Counted from the stretch's first letter, positions 1-13,301 are shown. The stretch is DNA of 64,000 nt from Ficedula albicollis (GCF_000247815.1 NC_021672.1:70852303-70916302), one strand, 5' to 3'. The notes: generated by a model from the sequence alone, not told the origin. Numbers and translations: made by a program.

Positions 1-1678
1 TGTGTTTATTTTATTGGACAGATAGAACCATGTATTGTACAAGCTGAGTTGATGCCAACATAATATTTCCAATAAGTTGTTTAATCACTGAGCAAGTCTG
101 CTTTCAAACTGGGCAATATGCCCACTGCCAATGTGCAGCACTGGGTTAGAATAACTCAACAAGTACACTGGTTGTGTTTAAAAAGCATCCTGACTCAAAT
201 CAGCTGTAACTCTTGGACAGAGTAGTTAAGTATGCCAGTAATTTTTTAACATCATCAGAAAAGGACTTTCCTTTTTTTATTAGTCTCCAGAGGCCATCAG
301 TACTTTTTCACCCTAATAGTTTGTTTTAGCACCAAGGAAAATTTGCTGTCTTCGCAATTTTCCCATCTTCAGTCATCATCAGAAAAGGACTTTCCTTTTT
401 TTATTAGTCTCCAGAGGCCATCAGTACTTTTTCACCCTAATAGTTTGTTTTAGCACCAAGGAAAATTTGCCGTCTTTGCAATTTTCCCATCTTCAGCTGG
501 CTTACCTTGGAAAAAAGCAGAGCTCAGAGTTGAACCTACATGTTTTTGGAGGAGTTCAAAACACTGGCTGGTCATATGCCACATAATTTGAACATAAATA
601 TATCACAAAGAGATACGTTCTTGATCATACTTTTGTTATGAGCTCTGAAGAAAATATTAAAGAAGGATTGTTTGTGATTTGTTCTAAAAGTATTTCTGAA
701 ATACTGAAGAAACATTCTTCCCTGTCTGTGTGGATAACATACCAGATCTGAAGCTGGTATATCGTCCTGTTTTCTAAACAGTAAATTAAAGAGCCGTCTC
801 CACTACTTGCATGATGTTTTGGGGAAATCTTGCAACCAAAGAATCTGTCTTTTATTCCAAAATCCAAACTCCAGATATAATTATGGAGAAAAGGGCTGAG
901 GAAGCAAAGCTAGCCTGTTTTGTTTTGATTGGACTAAAAGCTGAGACTTAAGTTCTCTGTGGTCAGGAGGCTGAGATTAAAGGGTCTGTAATTAGATTCA
1001 ATACTCCATGTGTCTTAATGTCCTGAAAGGCCAGACCCTGTTTGCAGGCAATGGTAGCTGCCAGGATCATCCAAAATAGTCCATAGGTGCAAGTGAAAAG
1101 GAAATTATGCTTAAATAGTTGGTTCTTACTTGTTGTGTTTTGTTTGTGTAAAAAGAAATTACAGGAAATCCCTCAAAATATCAAGAAAAAAGGTAGATCG
1201 TGAGGTTGAAAAGAAATTGTTTTACTTCTGGAAACAGATGGCCTAGTTCTTGTAGGTAATCCTCCATATTCAAGTCACGTTTCAGTAGTTTTTCCTTTCA
1301 CTCCTCCTGTTTTCCTCACATTTAATACAGTGGCACCCAAAGGAAAACAGGTTTTTAGGTAGATGTCTGTGGTTTTATATGTGCGTGTGTGTTTGTGTGA
1401 ATAGAGAAGAGTTTTCTTCCCCAAAGTCAGAACAGGACAGGTGCCTCTTTTGATTAATAGTTTATACCAAATAATAAATAATGCCTTTGTTTCAGAAATT
1501 TTCTAGTTTAGGTTAATAGTAATGAGCAAAATGAAGCCTTCTTTTGTTTGAATTAACACTTGAGGATGATGCTTGAGGATGAGTTTGGTGCTGGTGACCT
1601 TGTGCCACCAAGGAAGTGGTGGCACCTGATGGTCCCACTGTTCCTGAACCACGCTCTGAGTGCTCCTCTCTTTTGCAG
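1..1678 (+). other. ERC1: ERC1 intron, 3' part (intron continues left of window)
   Basis: Non-coding sequence upstream of the first recognised ERC1 exon. It ends in a good acceptor, a pyrimidine-rich stretch followed by TTTTGCAG at 1671-1678. I see no exon for the preceding part of the ERC1 coiled coil here. The only structured feature is the 124-bp tandem duplication at 250-496. The rest is AT-rich unique sequence. Confidence 0.8.
250..496. repeat. Tandem duplication, period 124 bp, 2 copies
   Basis: CATCATCAGAAAAGGAC at 250 recurs at 374. The two copies run to CATCTTCAG at 372 and 496. A few substitutions separate them (for example TTGCTGTCTTCGC versus TTGCCGTCTTTGC), so they are not byte-identical. 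Confidence 0.93.
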
Positions 1679-1814
1679 GCAAGTTAAAGATCAAAATAAG
1701 AAAGTAGCAAACCTGAAGCACAAAGAGCAAGTGGAGAAAAAGAAGAGTGCACAGATGCTGGAGGAGGCCAGGAGACGAGAGGATAACCTTAATGACAGCT
1801 CCCAACAGCTTCAG
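1679..1814 (+). CDS. ERC1: ERC1 (ELKS) internal exon A, coiled-coil segment
   Basis: This 136-nt exon has one base that completes an Arg codon, then 45 full codons starting QVKDQNKKVANLKHKEQVEK and ending DSSQQLQ. I recognise the peptide from memory as vertebrate ERC1/ELKS, where it directly follows an Arg in the C-terminal half of the long coiled coil. ERC1 is a cytosolic scaffold that binds RIMs, liprin-alpha and Rab6 and organises presynaptic active zones and secretory docking sites. The acceptor is TTTTGCAG/G and the donor is CAG/GTAACA. The composition (Lys, Glu, Gln, Leu; no Pro or Gly) fits a coiled coil. Entry phase is 2 and exit phase 0, which matches exon B. Reading through the donor would stop after six codons, which supports the boundary. 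The ERC2 paralogue is less likely because the KHKEQVEKKKSAQMLEEARR stretch is ERC1-like. Confidence 0.93.
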
Positions 1815-3432
1815 GTAACATGGGGATTGAATTAATGCAGTTGGGGTAATGAGCCAGGCTCTCCACTCTACCTCCTGATCTGTTTGCATAGCTGTTACCT
1901 AACAACTTTGCTACTGATTGTTTACAGGGACACATCTATCCTACAGCATTTCAGAGAAAGCAGCCTCTCTCAATTGCCTTCATATCTCAGTCAATTTTCA
2001 TAAGAGGAAAATATATTTTTAACTGTCAGCTTGGTTATGAAGTCCATTGTTGAAATAGTTGTATCAATTCCATGTTGAGATTGGTGTGACATTTCTTTCT
2101 TCTCTGCTCTTCTAACAGCCTTTTTCTTTAGCTGTTTTGTGTATTTTCCCAGCTGCTTCTACCTTGTACTGGGGTCTTTTCTTCAGTAAATGAAAGATGA
2201 CCAAGTAAGTATTCTTAGAGAAAGCTGGAATTGTTGTGGGGTAACTGGAGGACTGTGTTCTCTATGTGTAGTCATCCTTGTTTACTCTACCTCATGAATT
2301 CTTGGTGTGCTTACTGGTCAGTTTGCTTTATTTCTGAAATGATCGTGCTGCTGCCCCACAGAGTTATCTGATTACCTCAAATCTGCCCAGGCATAAGAAA
2401 GTCACTGGTATAAAAGCAAGTCAAATATTTTTTAGTGTGCTGTGTGTTGAGATTAGCTGCAGGAGGTTTTTTTTCAAATGGTAAGTTTTCCATTGCTGTC
2501 ATAAAAATATTCAACTACTGGCATGGAGTACAGCAAAGATACCATGATGCTAAGTGTGGAATTAATAGACATTTTGACTGTGTTTTCTTTGATTTACAGA
2601 AATATCTTTCTTTTTGATGAGTGAAAATAAACATGGAAACTGTACCCTACCCTGTAGTCTTTCATTTTGTTAATCTTTAAAGAGCAAGCCTTTCTTTGGT
2701 GTTTTCCTTTGTTATCCTAGGTTAAATCCTGTTTCTTTTTATCAGCTAATATCTTAAAACATCTACAGTGAAGACACAGAATACATCCTGAGGGTTCTCT
2801 AGCAAAGATTCTCTCCAAACAGATACACCTTTACTTTGTTCTGTGGGGTGCTGCACCATTTTGTGGTTTTCTCCATCAGCTCCTGTCTTGTATGTAAAGG
2901 GCCCTGAAATAGTTAAGTTCCAAGTGTCTCAAAATTATTTCATAACTGCAGACCTTTATAAAAGGTGGGAATGTGGGATTTCTGCATCTGCTAATGGGTT
3001 TTTGTGGCTGTAATGCTATGACAATTCACAAGGCTTTTGTCACGTGGCAGGTACGTTTAAATAACACAATCTTCCTGGTATTAGTGAAATGTCTTTAAAA
3101 ATTCCTAAAACTACTACAGTATTTGGTTAGATCTCTAATCTGCATTTGAGTAAATCTATATTTCAAGTCTGAAAAGACAGCTGGTGCTTGACATTTGCCT
3201 TGCAATTACGTGGATGGAGTATTTATTGAATGACACCATTCCATCAGACCATCATCTTTGCTTTTATGTAGCACTTCCAGATTTTAAAAGGGATAACTTC
3301 CTTTTATGGCTCTTCACCCCCCCCACCCCCCCAGTTATTCTTATGATTTTTTAATCTTCTTCACATATGTAATATGCTGAAAAAAGCCTGAAATTTGTCT
3401 TCTCTCAGCATCTATTTGCATACTGAAACCAC

Positions 3433-3612
<180 letters not shown>

Positions 3613-4778
3613 AAGAAACAGTAAATTATCTAAAATGTTTGTACTACACAGCAATGGACAGAGAGTGATATTTCAGTTACTGAGAACTGTAAGTCCTGTT
3701 AAAACTATTTAACACCAGTTTCTGATACATCAAGGAGATGGTACAGCTTTGGTGGTAGCAATGAGGCAGTTTTCGCTCAGAAAAAAGTGGTGGAAAAAAA
3801 TGATGGAAAAAAATGCTACATATCAGAAGAATATATAGCTGCCCTTGAAATTTCTTATCCAATTCTTTGCTTATAAGGTGTTTTAAGCAGCTGAGATACC
3901 ATAAATATAAAAATATGAATACTATGGTTATCTTTACCTTTTCCTATTCAGGTTTTCCAGCTAGAGATCTCTGTAGAGCAGTACACCCTTTTTTGCACTT
4001 TGCTTGTGTTGTGTTTTATTCTGCACTGGTGTCTGTGCTTTCTGTATAATTACATGCAAGTTTTTCTGACATTAAAAATAGACATTATTAAATGCATTGA
4101 ATAATTGAAGATTGAAGTGTGATGTGATAGTCAACATTGAAATGTGCAAGTTACCATGGTATTCATGTTACTTGATTTTCCCTAGTGCTTTTCTTGCTTT
4201 TGTGAACATAATTGTCCTGTTTGGGTGGGCTGGATTTTAGAGAGCCTTTCCCCACATTCAGCACAAGGCTGAAGGGATTGCTTTCATTCACAGATGAAAA
4301 AGGTCTGTATGCTCTAATGAAAATATCAGGCTAAGGTAAAATATGGAGTGTTTAATGACAAGTGACAGGTTCAATAAAAGCTCCTTCCTTTAGAAGAGCC
4401 CTCTGCTTATAGCCTCCCTCTCTCAAGGACTGCAACATTTTGGTTTCCTGGAAGTAAAATTTACCCAGAACCACATTTCAGTTTCTTGGTTGTGGAGACC
4501 TGTCTTCTCTCTAGACTCTTAAAGGGCACTGCCTTGTAATCGATTAAAAAAATTAAACCTGGGAGAACTGTAGATATTTAACTTTTTTTTTTAATGCAAC
4601 CATTGTTGGCTTTGGGGTCAGGACACACAAGCACCAATTTCGGATAATTTTGGTCTTGGTGGTTTTGGCTAGAATTAATAGTAAGACATCATGAAATGGT
4701 TAAAAATATATGATCTGCATGTTCTTCGGTTGACCATCTGCAATTCAGTCAAATAAACATGCTCCCAAGCACACAGTG

Positions 4779-5947
4779 CCCTCCTCTCCTCTCCTCTCCT
4801 CTCCTCTCCTCTCCTCTCCTCTCCTCTCCTCTCCTCTCCTCTCCTCTCCTCTCCTCTCCTCTCCTCTCCTCTCCTCTCCTCTCCTCTCCTCTCCTCTCCT
4901 CTCCTCTCCTCTCCTCTCCTCTCCTCTCCTCTCCTCTCCTCTCCTCTCCTCTCCTCTCCTCTCCTCTCCTCTCCTCTCCTCTCCTCTCCTCTCCTCTCCT
5001 CTCCTCTCCTCTCCTCTCCTCTCCTCTCCTCTCCTCTCCTCTCCTCTCCTCTCCTCTCCTCTCCTCTCCTCTCCTCTCCTCTCCTCTCCTCTCCTCTCCT
5101 CTCCTCTCCTCTCCTCTCCTCTCCTCTCCTCTCCTCTCCTCTCCTCTCCTCTCCTCTCCTCTCCTCTCCTCTCCTCTCCTCTCCTCTCCTCTCCTCTCCT
5201 CTCCTCTCCTCTCCTCTCCTCTCCTCTCCTCTCCTCTCCTCTCCTCTCCTCTCCTCTCCTCTCCTCTCCTCTCCTCTCCTCTCCTCTCCTCTCCTCTCCT
5301 CTCCTCTCCTCTCCTCTCCTCTCCTCTCCTCTCCTCTCCTCTCCTCTCCTCTCCTCTCCTCTCCTCTCCTCTCCTCTCCTCTCCTCTCCTCTCCTCTCCT
5401 CTCCTCTCCTCTCCTCTCCTCTCCTCTCCTCTCCTCTCCTCTCCTCTCCTCTCCTCTCCTCTCCTCTCCTCTCCTCTCCTCTCCTCTCCTCTCCTCTCCT
5501 CTCCTCTCCTCTCCTCTCCTCTCCTCTCCTCTCCTCTCCTCTCCTCTCCTCTCCTCTCCTCTCCTCTCCTCTCCTCTCCTCTCCTCTCCTCTCCTCTCCT
5601 CTCCTCTCCTCTCCTCTCCTCTCCTCTCCTCTCCTCTCCTCTCCTCTCCTCTCCTCTCCTCTCCTCTCCTCTCCTCTCCTCTCCTCTCCTCTCCTCTCCT
5701 CTCCTCTCCTCTCCTCTCCTCTCCTCTCCTCTCCTCTCCTCTCCTCTCCTCTCCTCTCCTCTCCTCTCCTCTCCTCTCCTCTCCTCTCCTCTCCTCTCCT
5801 CTCCTCTCCTCTCCTCTCCTCTCCTCTCCTCTCCTCTCCTCTCCTCTCCTCTCCTCTCCTCTCCTCTCCTCTCCTCTCCTCTCCTCTCCTCTTCCTCTCC
5901 TCTCCTCTTTCCTCTCCTCTCCTCTTTCCTCTCCTCTCCTCTCCCTC
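4779..5947. repeat. Very long CTCCT pentanucleotide microsatellite/minisatellite
   Basis: Uninterrupted CTCCT units run from about 4781 to 5892 (about 222 units). They are followed by a short imperfect end with CTTCCT, CTCTTT and CTCCCT interruptions up to 5947. One strand is pure pyrimidine and the other (GAGGA) pure purine. The 400-450-codon open frames on both strands exist only because the repeat contains no stop triplet in any frame. It sits inside the 19.7-kb ERC1 intron. Confidence 0.97.
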
Positions 5948-6942
5948 TAACAGGCCTGTGGTTTCTTTCTTCCTGAGTCCAGTAACAAAATGTTCGTTTA
6001 TTCACAGAGCTCTGATGATGGAAATTTGGTATTTTGGGGAGTGGAGGAAGAATGAAAACCATAATGTCTCAATTCTAGTGAGATGGATAAATGGCTTTCC
6101 AAATTTGTGTTTTCCTCCTGGGTTCCTTTAAACCACAACTCTCCAGAGATCTGAGAGGTTGACGAGTGTCTGGTCTATAAGCAGGATGAAAAAACAAACA
6201 AACTGTTGGGTTGGAGTAAAAAATGCTTGAAGTGGACTAAAGCTTGGCTATTGTGAAAAATAATTGATATGCTGTTTAGTCCTAGAAAGGTAACATTTAC
6301 TGGAATTTCATTTTATTTGAATGGGTACTTCAAGCTGGCTTCTGAAAGGAAGTATGCGTATTTTCTTGTTCTATCACTCTAGCATCTTCTAGAGTTTTTC
6401 CAGAGTTTTCAGGGTATCTGTTCTGTGGGTTGGTGTACTATTGAATCTGTGTTGCAGCAGGTATCCATCAGTCTCTAATTGCTGCTGACAAACTATATGT
6501 CCAGATGATGTGTAAGATACATTTGAGTGCTTTAATGAGCAACTGTAGAAACCAAGTAAACTTACTAGTTCTTCTTTTCTTTTTCCACACCAAATTGAGA
6601 TAATTTAATGTATATTCCTAATCCACAAATGGTAGATGCAAGTATATGCTGTTTGTTTTTTGTGGTAGTGTATTTCTTTTGTCATATTGAAAAAATCTAT
6701 CCTTCCAATGGAAAGAGCTCAGCTTTTAATCTAAACAAATATGCAATTTTATGTTCAGTAATGTTTTTACTGTGATCCAGGCAAAGCTTAATGAAATGGA
6801 TAGATAAGCAAATACCTTCTCATCAGATGAACATTCTAAATTCATTAAATATCAGCCACAATACCCCGAGGCTGCCAAGTGTTTTAGAGGCATTTGGACA
6901 ATCCCTCAACCACATGCTTTAAGTTTTTGCCAGCCCTGAGCT

Positions 6943-7005
6943 GTCCAGGAGGTTGGGCTGGGTGGTTGCTGGAGGTCACTTCCAGCTGAAGTAGTCTGTT
7001 GTGGT
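6943..7005 (+). mobile_element. Possible CR1 LINE 3'-end remnant (sense)
   Basis: The sequence around GGAGGTTGGGCTGGGTGGTT followed by GGAGGTCACTTCCAGCTG resembles the 3' end of avian CR1 elements (a stretch like GGTTGGACTAGATGATCT, then GGAGGTCCCTTCCAACCT). It is short and diverged. I recognise it from general familiarity with the family, not from an alignment. Confidence 0.45.
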
Positions 7006-7976
7006 TAACTGTTTGTTATGAGGCACCACAGCATGTGCACACAGACAGTGCCAACACTCAAAAAACTGCAAACCCAAGTGGAGCCCTGCACATCTGAGCT
7101 TAAATTACTGCTGAATTTCCTCTTGGTATGCTATGATTGGATTTGAGGGTAGGTTGGACATCTCTTGACAGTAATACTGTGCCATAATGAAAATTATGTG
7201 TGTTCTCATTAGGCTATTAGTAAAGCAAGATTATGCTTTCCTAATTAATCTCTGAACTTCTTTTGGGCAGTGAGCACAAAATTTCTGAAGAAATGGTTAA
7301 AGTAAACCTTTCCAAGCTTAAAGTCCAAGATCTTCTCGGAAACTTTCTAGGCATCATCAGATTTGAAGCAAATTGCTTATGCTGGTTAAATACATAAGGT
7401 GTTTCCTGGGTTAAGTGACTTTCAAGTGTGGAGTTCCTGGCTAATTTCTGATTTCCATATAGACCACTGCCATAGCAGATTCCAGCCTTGCTTGCCAGAT
7501 GAGTGGAGTGTACAGCTCAACATGTTACAGCCCAGAAAACAGTCAGCTGCTCTGTTTCAGCCTGACAGAAATCTATCCTTTAAAGCCATCTTGCATCTGC
7601 AGCGTTTTTTCCAGAGAGCAGTCTCGCATATCAAACATGTATCTGCTCACTGAGCTCAGATCAAAATGTTCTTTTTCTCTCTATTCCTCTCACAGTCCTT
7701 TTTAACCATTAATTACATCATGGAGAGGTTTTGGCCTCCCTCTTCTGGATAATTCCCTGTCCTGCCCAGCCTTGGAGGCATTAATATTCCCTGGGCCTCA
7801 GCAGGTGCCATCACCACTTATGCAAGTGGCTGTAATTTCACTTAAGGCTACATGCAGGTCTAGGTCATCCTCATGCAGTCCTCCAGGACAGAGCTCATGG
7901 CATCAGTCACTGAAACTATACCAATTCACTTTGCAATTCATTTTAAAAGGAATTTTTTAGTACTTTTTGAAAGGAT

Positions 7977-8149
7977 GAGTTTTTTCTTGTCAGTTACTAA
8001 ATAGGATGGAACTTAATATTGTTACATGTTCTCAATAATTTAGCTAAATGTGGTTCTGAGGTAGAGTTTTTTCTTGTCAGTTACTAAATAGGATGAAACT
8101 TAATATTGTTACATGTTCTCAATAATTCAGCTAAATGTGGTTCTGAGGT
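7977..8149. repeat. Tandem duplication, period 87 bp, 2 copies
   Basis: GAGTTTTTTCTTGTCAG at 7977 recurs at 8064, and both copies end in TGTGGTTCTGAGGT. Substitutions such as GGATGGAAC versus GGATGAAAC separate the copies. Confidence 0.93.
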
Positions 8150-8765
8150 GATGTCAATCAGTGTTTTACTGTCTGCTTCTCACTGTTATGTGAGACTTTT
8201 GTTAGTGAAAATGCAGCAATTATGAACAAATACTGGCTCTAAAGACCAGTTATACTTAATAAAATTCTGATTTAAATAATTGTATGCAAATTTTTCCTCC
8301 TTTTTTATTTGGGCAGTAGTAGCCAATAGTTTTGGAATCAACTTACCCACCAGCTCTTTCTCTCAGAGATTCTGTGACAGCTGGCTTTTCATTACAGGAT
8401 TTTCAAAACAGGATGTACATATGCAGTAGAGACATCAATATGCATCATGATTCATTAGTGACATAATATTCCAGTAGGAATTTTCATTTCCATCAGCTTT
8501 TACAATACGTTACAGAAAATACAGTGTTCACAAACTTACGTGTTTGGAAGATTGTGATTTTCGGAACAGTGTGTTGCAGTTAGTGTAGATACAGGCATGT
8601 ATTTAACCCTGGCAGATGCTTTGAAAAAAGCTAGTTCTAGTTCTGATCATGTCACAGCCCTCTGTCAAGAGAGATTTTTCTTATCTTTCTTGGATGTCTG
8701 GGAGAAGTTCCAAAAATGATGACCTTCTAGCTACAAATTTCATCACTTAGAGCGAGGAGAGGTTT

Positions 8766-9036
8766 CTTGAGGGGAGGTGAGGAGGAATTAATTTGAATTG
8801 TAGACCTTTTTTGGGAATTAAAAATTGTAATTAGGCACTCCTGGATACATCTATTTTTATAGCATAGGTGATGCATATAATTAGGCACTCCTGGATACAT
8901 CTATTTTTACAGCATAGGTGATGCGTGCTTGAGGGGAGGTGAGGAGGAATTAATTTGAATTGTAGACCTTTTTTGGGAATTAAAAATTGTAATTAGGCAC
9001 TCCTGGATACATCTATTTTTATAGCATAGGTGATGC
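8766..9036. repeat. Nested tandem duplication (periods 162 and 50 bp)
   Basis: CTTGAGGGGAGGTGAGGAGG at 8766 recurs at 8928 (period 162). Inside this unit, a 50-bp segment beginning TTAGGCACTCCTGGATAC occurs at 8831, 8881 and 8993. The order is long unit, short unit, long unit, implying at least two successive duplication steps. Confidence 0.92.
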
Positions 9037-11749
9037 ATAAATGATGGATAGACAGCCTCATTTCATTACATATGTGTGAAATCATACAGTAATTATAGAC
9101 AAGACTCAGTTATTCTTCAGTTGTAATGCTCCCTAACTGAAGAAAGGCTTAGACATTTTCACAGAGTTAGTGCTTTAATCATTTTTATCATTCAGCAACA
9201 CAGAAAAAGGACCGAAAAGTTCATTGCACAGTGGAGAAATACTACACAATGATAGAAATGCATAATGTGAAGTAACACTATTGTGACATTATATTTTCAT
9301 GCAAAAGTTGCACTGTTGGATTTCCATTCTAGCAAGACAGTACTGCACATAAGCATGAGCTTCTGTCATGCAAAAAAGGTTTCTCTTTTTTTCTCTGTTG
9401 AAATGATAAAGTAGAATGGGGGTTTCAAGGAAAGGTGTGAAAATATACTAGCAGATTGCCAGAAAGGAAGCTCAGGTAAGAAAAGCATCTTGTCATTAGT
9501 CCTTTTTATTTCTTATGCTTTCACATGTGTGCCTGGTGGACTCAGCAAGACAGTAATTCTCCATTTACTTAAAGGAAGCTCATCAAGACAAACTTTCATA
9601 CACATAAAAACTTAGGAGTATTTACTTGGGTCTGTTTCTAATACCAGTTTCCAACTTTTCCGTATAGAAATTCGATACCTATTTCTCCAAAAAGCTGCAT
9701 AAAAGTATATGGTAGTAGGGGTGACTGTTTAAAAACTTTATATTTACCTCTCTCATTTCTTAGTTTTCTTGGATTTGTTAGGCTCTGGTGCATTAACATT
9801 CTTACAATGTGAGCTGTGATCCACAGGCAAACTGTGGGGACAGTCATGTCTCCAGCTTTATTTATGGCATTTTTCTGATGAATATTCGCAAGGTCTAAAT
9901 AACTTGATTTTTGCTTGTGTGTGAAATATTGCATTCTGGAGCACCAACAAAAAAATAGACACTTTTGAACATGGAAAAGAATTTGTCTCAGAAATTATTT
10001 GTATAAAGAAGTTGCAGTTTTTCTGTCTAAAACAGAGTATCAGAATAAATACATGAGCTTGTAATTTGATATGGCAGTTCTTACAGAGGCAGAATCTGTG
10101 ATTCTACATAATCAATGTTTATGACATTAAATCCCTTGTTAAGGAATTACCTTCTCTTGTGTCTGACCAGGAGAGAGTGCTCCATTCAGAATACTTGTTA
10201 CCATAACATTTACAGAAAGGAAGCTCGAAGGGCCCTGGCAATTGAAAAGGAGAAGCATTTCCCTGGATAGACACTTAGCCATCTGCTCTATCAGTTTTCA
10301 CTTTATGGTTTGGTTTAGTTTGCCATACATTTATTATGTTCAGGTTAGATGAATTCATTGCTTTCACATCTTTAAAAAAGATGAACCATTTGACTTTGTC
10401 TTCTTATGTAAAGTGAAAATGCTCTACAGTTTTGAACAGTCAGCTGGAAAAATTTCATGGAAGTCGCTATTTACAGCTAGCATTAGGCAGTCTCCCAATT
10501 ATCCCAGTATTTCCCTTAACTGCAGATTGAGATTTGTATTGAGAGAAAGCCATTATATGGCCTGAGAGTTTTTAAGAGGAAAGAAGACTCCCTGCATCCT
10601 AACATTTTTCTGTGATCCATCAGGAATATTATTCCCCAGACACACTTTCATCCAGTCTTTTCTGCAGAAACATGATGTGTCAGTGGAAGATGAAACCTGC
10701 TATTTGTGCTCTTGCCTGCTTGGCAAAGGGAAGGGTTGGTACTCTTCATGATCTGCCAGAAACTGAGTACAGTGAGGACTGCGCAGCTGAATGTGTGCCA
10801 GCAGCCTTAACCACTGGATGTTTTTTGCATAGGCTTTTTTCCCCAACATTAGTATCTAAGTTCAAACTGCTTTCCTAAAAGCTGTCAGGGAGATTAATGT
10901 AGCTGTTGACAACATGGTGTGGTTCCTGTGAGGAGGTCTCTCCTGAGAGTAGAAAACATTGAGGGCCAGATTTAAGCAAAACAATAGGAGCACATTGAAG
11001 GGGAAGAACAGCTCTCTTTTCATTTTGGTTTCTTATTTCATGAGCCTGAGAAATGGTAATAAATTTGCATTTTTTCCTTCTTCTTGATTTTTTTTTCCGT
11101 CTCTCTCATAGGACTTTTTTTTTTTTACTTGCTGTGTTGAAAGTGGTTTCTAACTCATCTCTCCCCAAGAATAAAAATGCCCAATTACCAATGGCTCATT
11201 TCATAGTCTCATTGTTTAAGAAAATTGCTGTTCTCCTTTATTCTTGTGCACAATAGAAAAAGAAAGGGAGATGGGGCAATGATGGGGACCTCAGAGAGAA
11301 TTCAGAACGTATTTTTAAAAAATAATACACGTGGATTTATTTTTTTTTTTACTTCTGTACTGTGGGAACAAATACTCAAGCATTTCCTTAACAATATTTA
11401 ATTCATTTCAGATAGTAGTAAGCCTAATTAATTTCATTCAAAATCAGCATTATTCTTTAATCTTGCTTACTAAACTGCCCAAAGTGGTGTCACCCTTAAA
11501 CTATTTTTTTTTCAATATAGAAAACAGTCTATTCTGTCTTTCATCAGCACTTTTCCCATTAAATTTTTCTCTTTGTCTAAAATTTACACATTCTTAGAGG
11601 TATCAGAACAACTGCTCTTACTGTGATGTGCAAATATTAATTGGAATTGAGTCTTAGGCTGCAGTTTTGTTCAGAACTGACAGAAGATTGTAACACACTA
11701 AAAGTCAGCACCAGTCTTTTCATCTCCTTAATTTGGTTTGATCATTCAG

Positions 11750-11973
11750 ATCTCAGTGCAAGCATGGGAAAAGCTTAACTATATTGGTATCACTTAGTCT
11801 GTTACTCACAATTAAAGGAGGATGATATTAGCATTTAAATAGATATCTGTAGTCAGTTGAAATCTCAGTGCAAGCATGGGAAAAGCTTAACTATACTGGT
11901 ATCACTTAGTCTGTTACTGACAATTAAAGGAGGATGCTATTAACATTTAAAAAGATATCTGTAGTCAGTTAAA
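11750..11973. repeat. Tandem duplication, period 112 bp, 2 copies
   Basis: ATCTCAGTGCAAGCATGGG at 11750 recurs at 11862, and both copies end in TATCTGTAGTCAGTT. Several substitutions separate them (ACTCACAATT versus ACTGACAATT, GATGATATTAG versus GATGCTATTAA). Confidence 0.92.
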
Positions 11974-12962
11974 ACTCATCAGCAAAATCCACTTAAAACA
12001 TTATGTTGCTTTTGTTGCTTGCATTTGAATTCTTCTAAAGTTTGGTATCCTTGAGGTCAGATGATTTTCCAAAGCAAGGCATGAAAAGCAAGGAAATGAA
12101 AGCTGAAGGAGCATGGTGTCCTAACAGCAGGTATCCATGTCCTTCTAGAGCACAGCTAAAAAATGGCAGATGTACTATTTTCTGTGAAGGAGACTACATT
12201 TTTGTGCAATTCCAAATTATAGTTACTGATTTCTTCAGGATATTTAAGTGAAAGATAATCTATATGGCTCCACAAGTATCTCAGAACTGGAACCCATGGA
12301 TAAAGGAGCAGGTGAAATTCATGATAAGTATGAATTTATTTATGTGTGTCAGGAGAAGCAATCTTAAATATATGTGCACAGTGATGGATTCTGATTAGCT
12401 CTGTTACCATAGGAGAGCAATATGAGAATTAGAATAAATAGTTTTATGAAAATGTTATTGGTTAGGAGGACTATTAAAAAGCCATTTGAGAAGTATCAAA
12501 CAGCAAACCAGAGAATGCTGCTGTGCCACTGATGTGTGAGCAGTGCATTCCCCCTGTGAATAATGTACAGTGATGCCAACCATCCACCACAGAAATAGAA
12601 ACACAGGAGAGGTGAAGGCAAGGAAGAAAATAGTAAACATAAGGACAGGCTTCTGTTCAGACACATATTAAATAAAATTAAATACTTAAACATGGAAAAG
12701 AATGAGTGAAGACAAGAGCCAGGGAGTACTTTTTCCCACTTTGCAGACTGAGAATAATACAGGATTTTTTTGGAACATTTGGGGCTAAAGGGAAACAATA
12801 TCTGTTTTTCCCATTTCTCTGAACTAGTTCATGCTTTTATAGAAACAATTTGAATTTTCATACAAAGAAGTGAGAATCTCTCAGAATGTGTTTTCATTTT
12901 CTTATTCTTTTGGGTTTTAAGCCCGTTAATTTTAATGGTGATTTTTTATGGATGTTATATGT

Positions 12963-13115
12963 TGCCTGTTAAAAGCTACTGTCAGTGCAACACTGCAAAT
13001 ACACAAAAGAGAAGCTTTTATTTTCAAACATATAATTCTTGCCTGTTAAAAGCTACTGTCAGTGCAACACTGCAAATACACAAAGGAGAAGCTTTTATTT
13101 TCAAACACATAATTT
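12963..13115. repeat. Tandem duplication, period 77 bp, 2 copies
   Basis: TGCCTGTTAAAAGCTACTGT at 12963 recurs at 13040. The copies differ at few bases (CAAAAGAG versus CAAAGGAG, ACATATAAT versus ACACATAAT). Confidence 0.92.
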
Positions 13116-13164
13116 CAGTATTTTTAAGCACACTGTTTTCTGACTACATTATTATTTAATTGTC

Positions 13165-13301
13165 AAATTTTTACATTTTCTGTACTGTATTCTATTCTCA
13201 TTGTCTTAAAATGTATCCTTATTCTCTGGATAGAAATTTTTACATTTTCTGTACTGTATTCTATTTTCATTGTCTTCAAATGTATCCTTATTCTCTGGAT
13301 A
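13165..13301. repeat. Tandem duplication, period 69 bp, 2 copies
   Basis: AAATTTTTACATTTTCTG at 13165 recurs at 13234, and each copy ends in TTATTCTCTGGATA. It lies only 50 bp after the unrelated 77-bp duplication. Confidence 0.92.

Noticed and set aside
4749..6131. Open frames of 405-451 codons on both strands (Leu/Ser-Pro and Gly/Glu/Arg-rich repeats)
   Set aside because: They are translations of the CTCCT array, which has no stop triplet in any frame. There is no splice context or family match.
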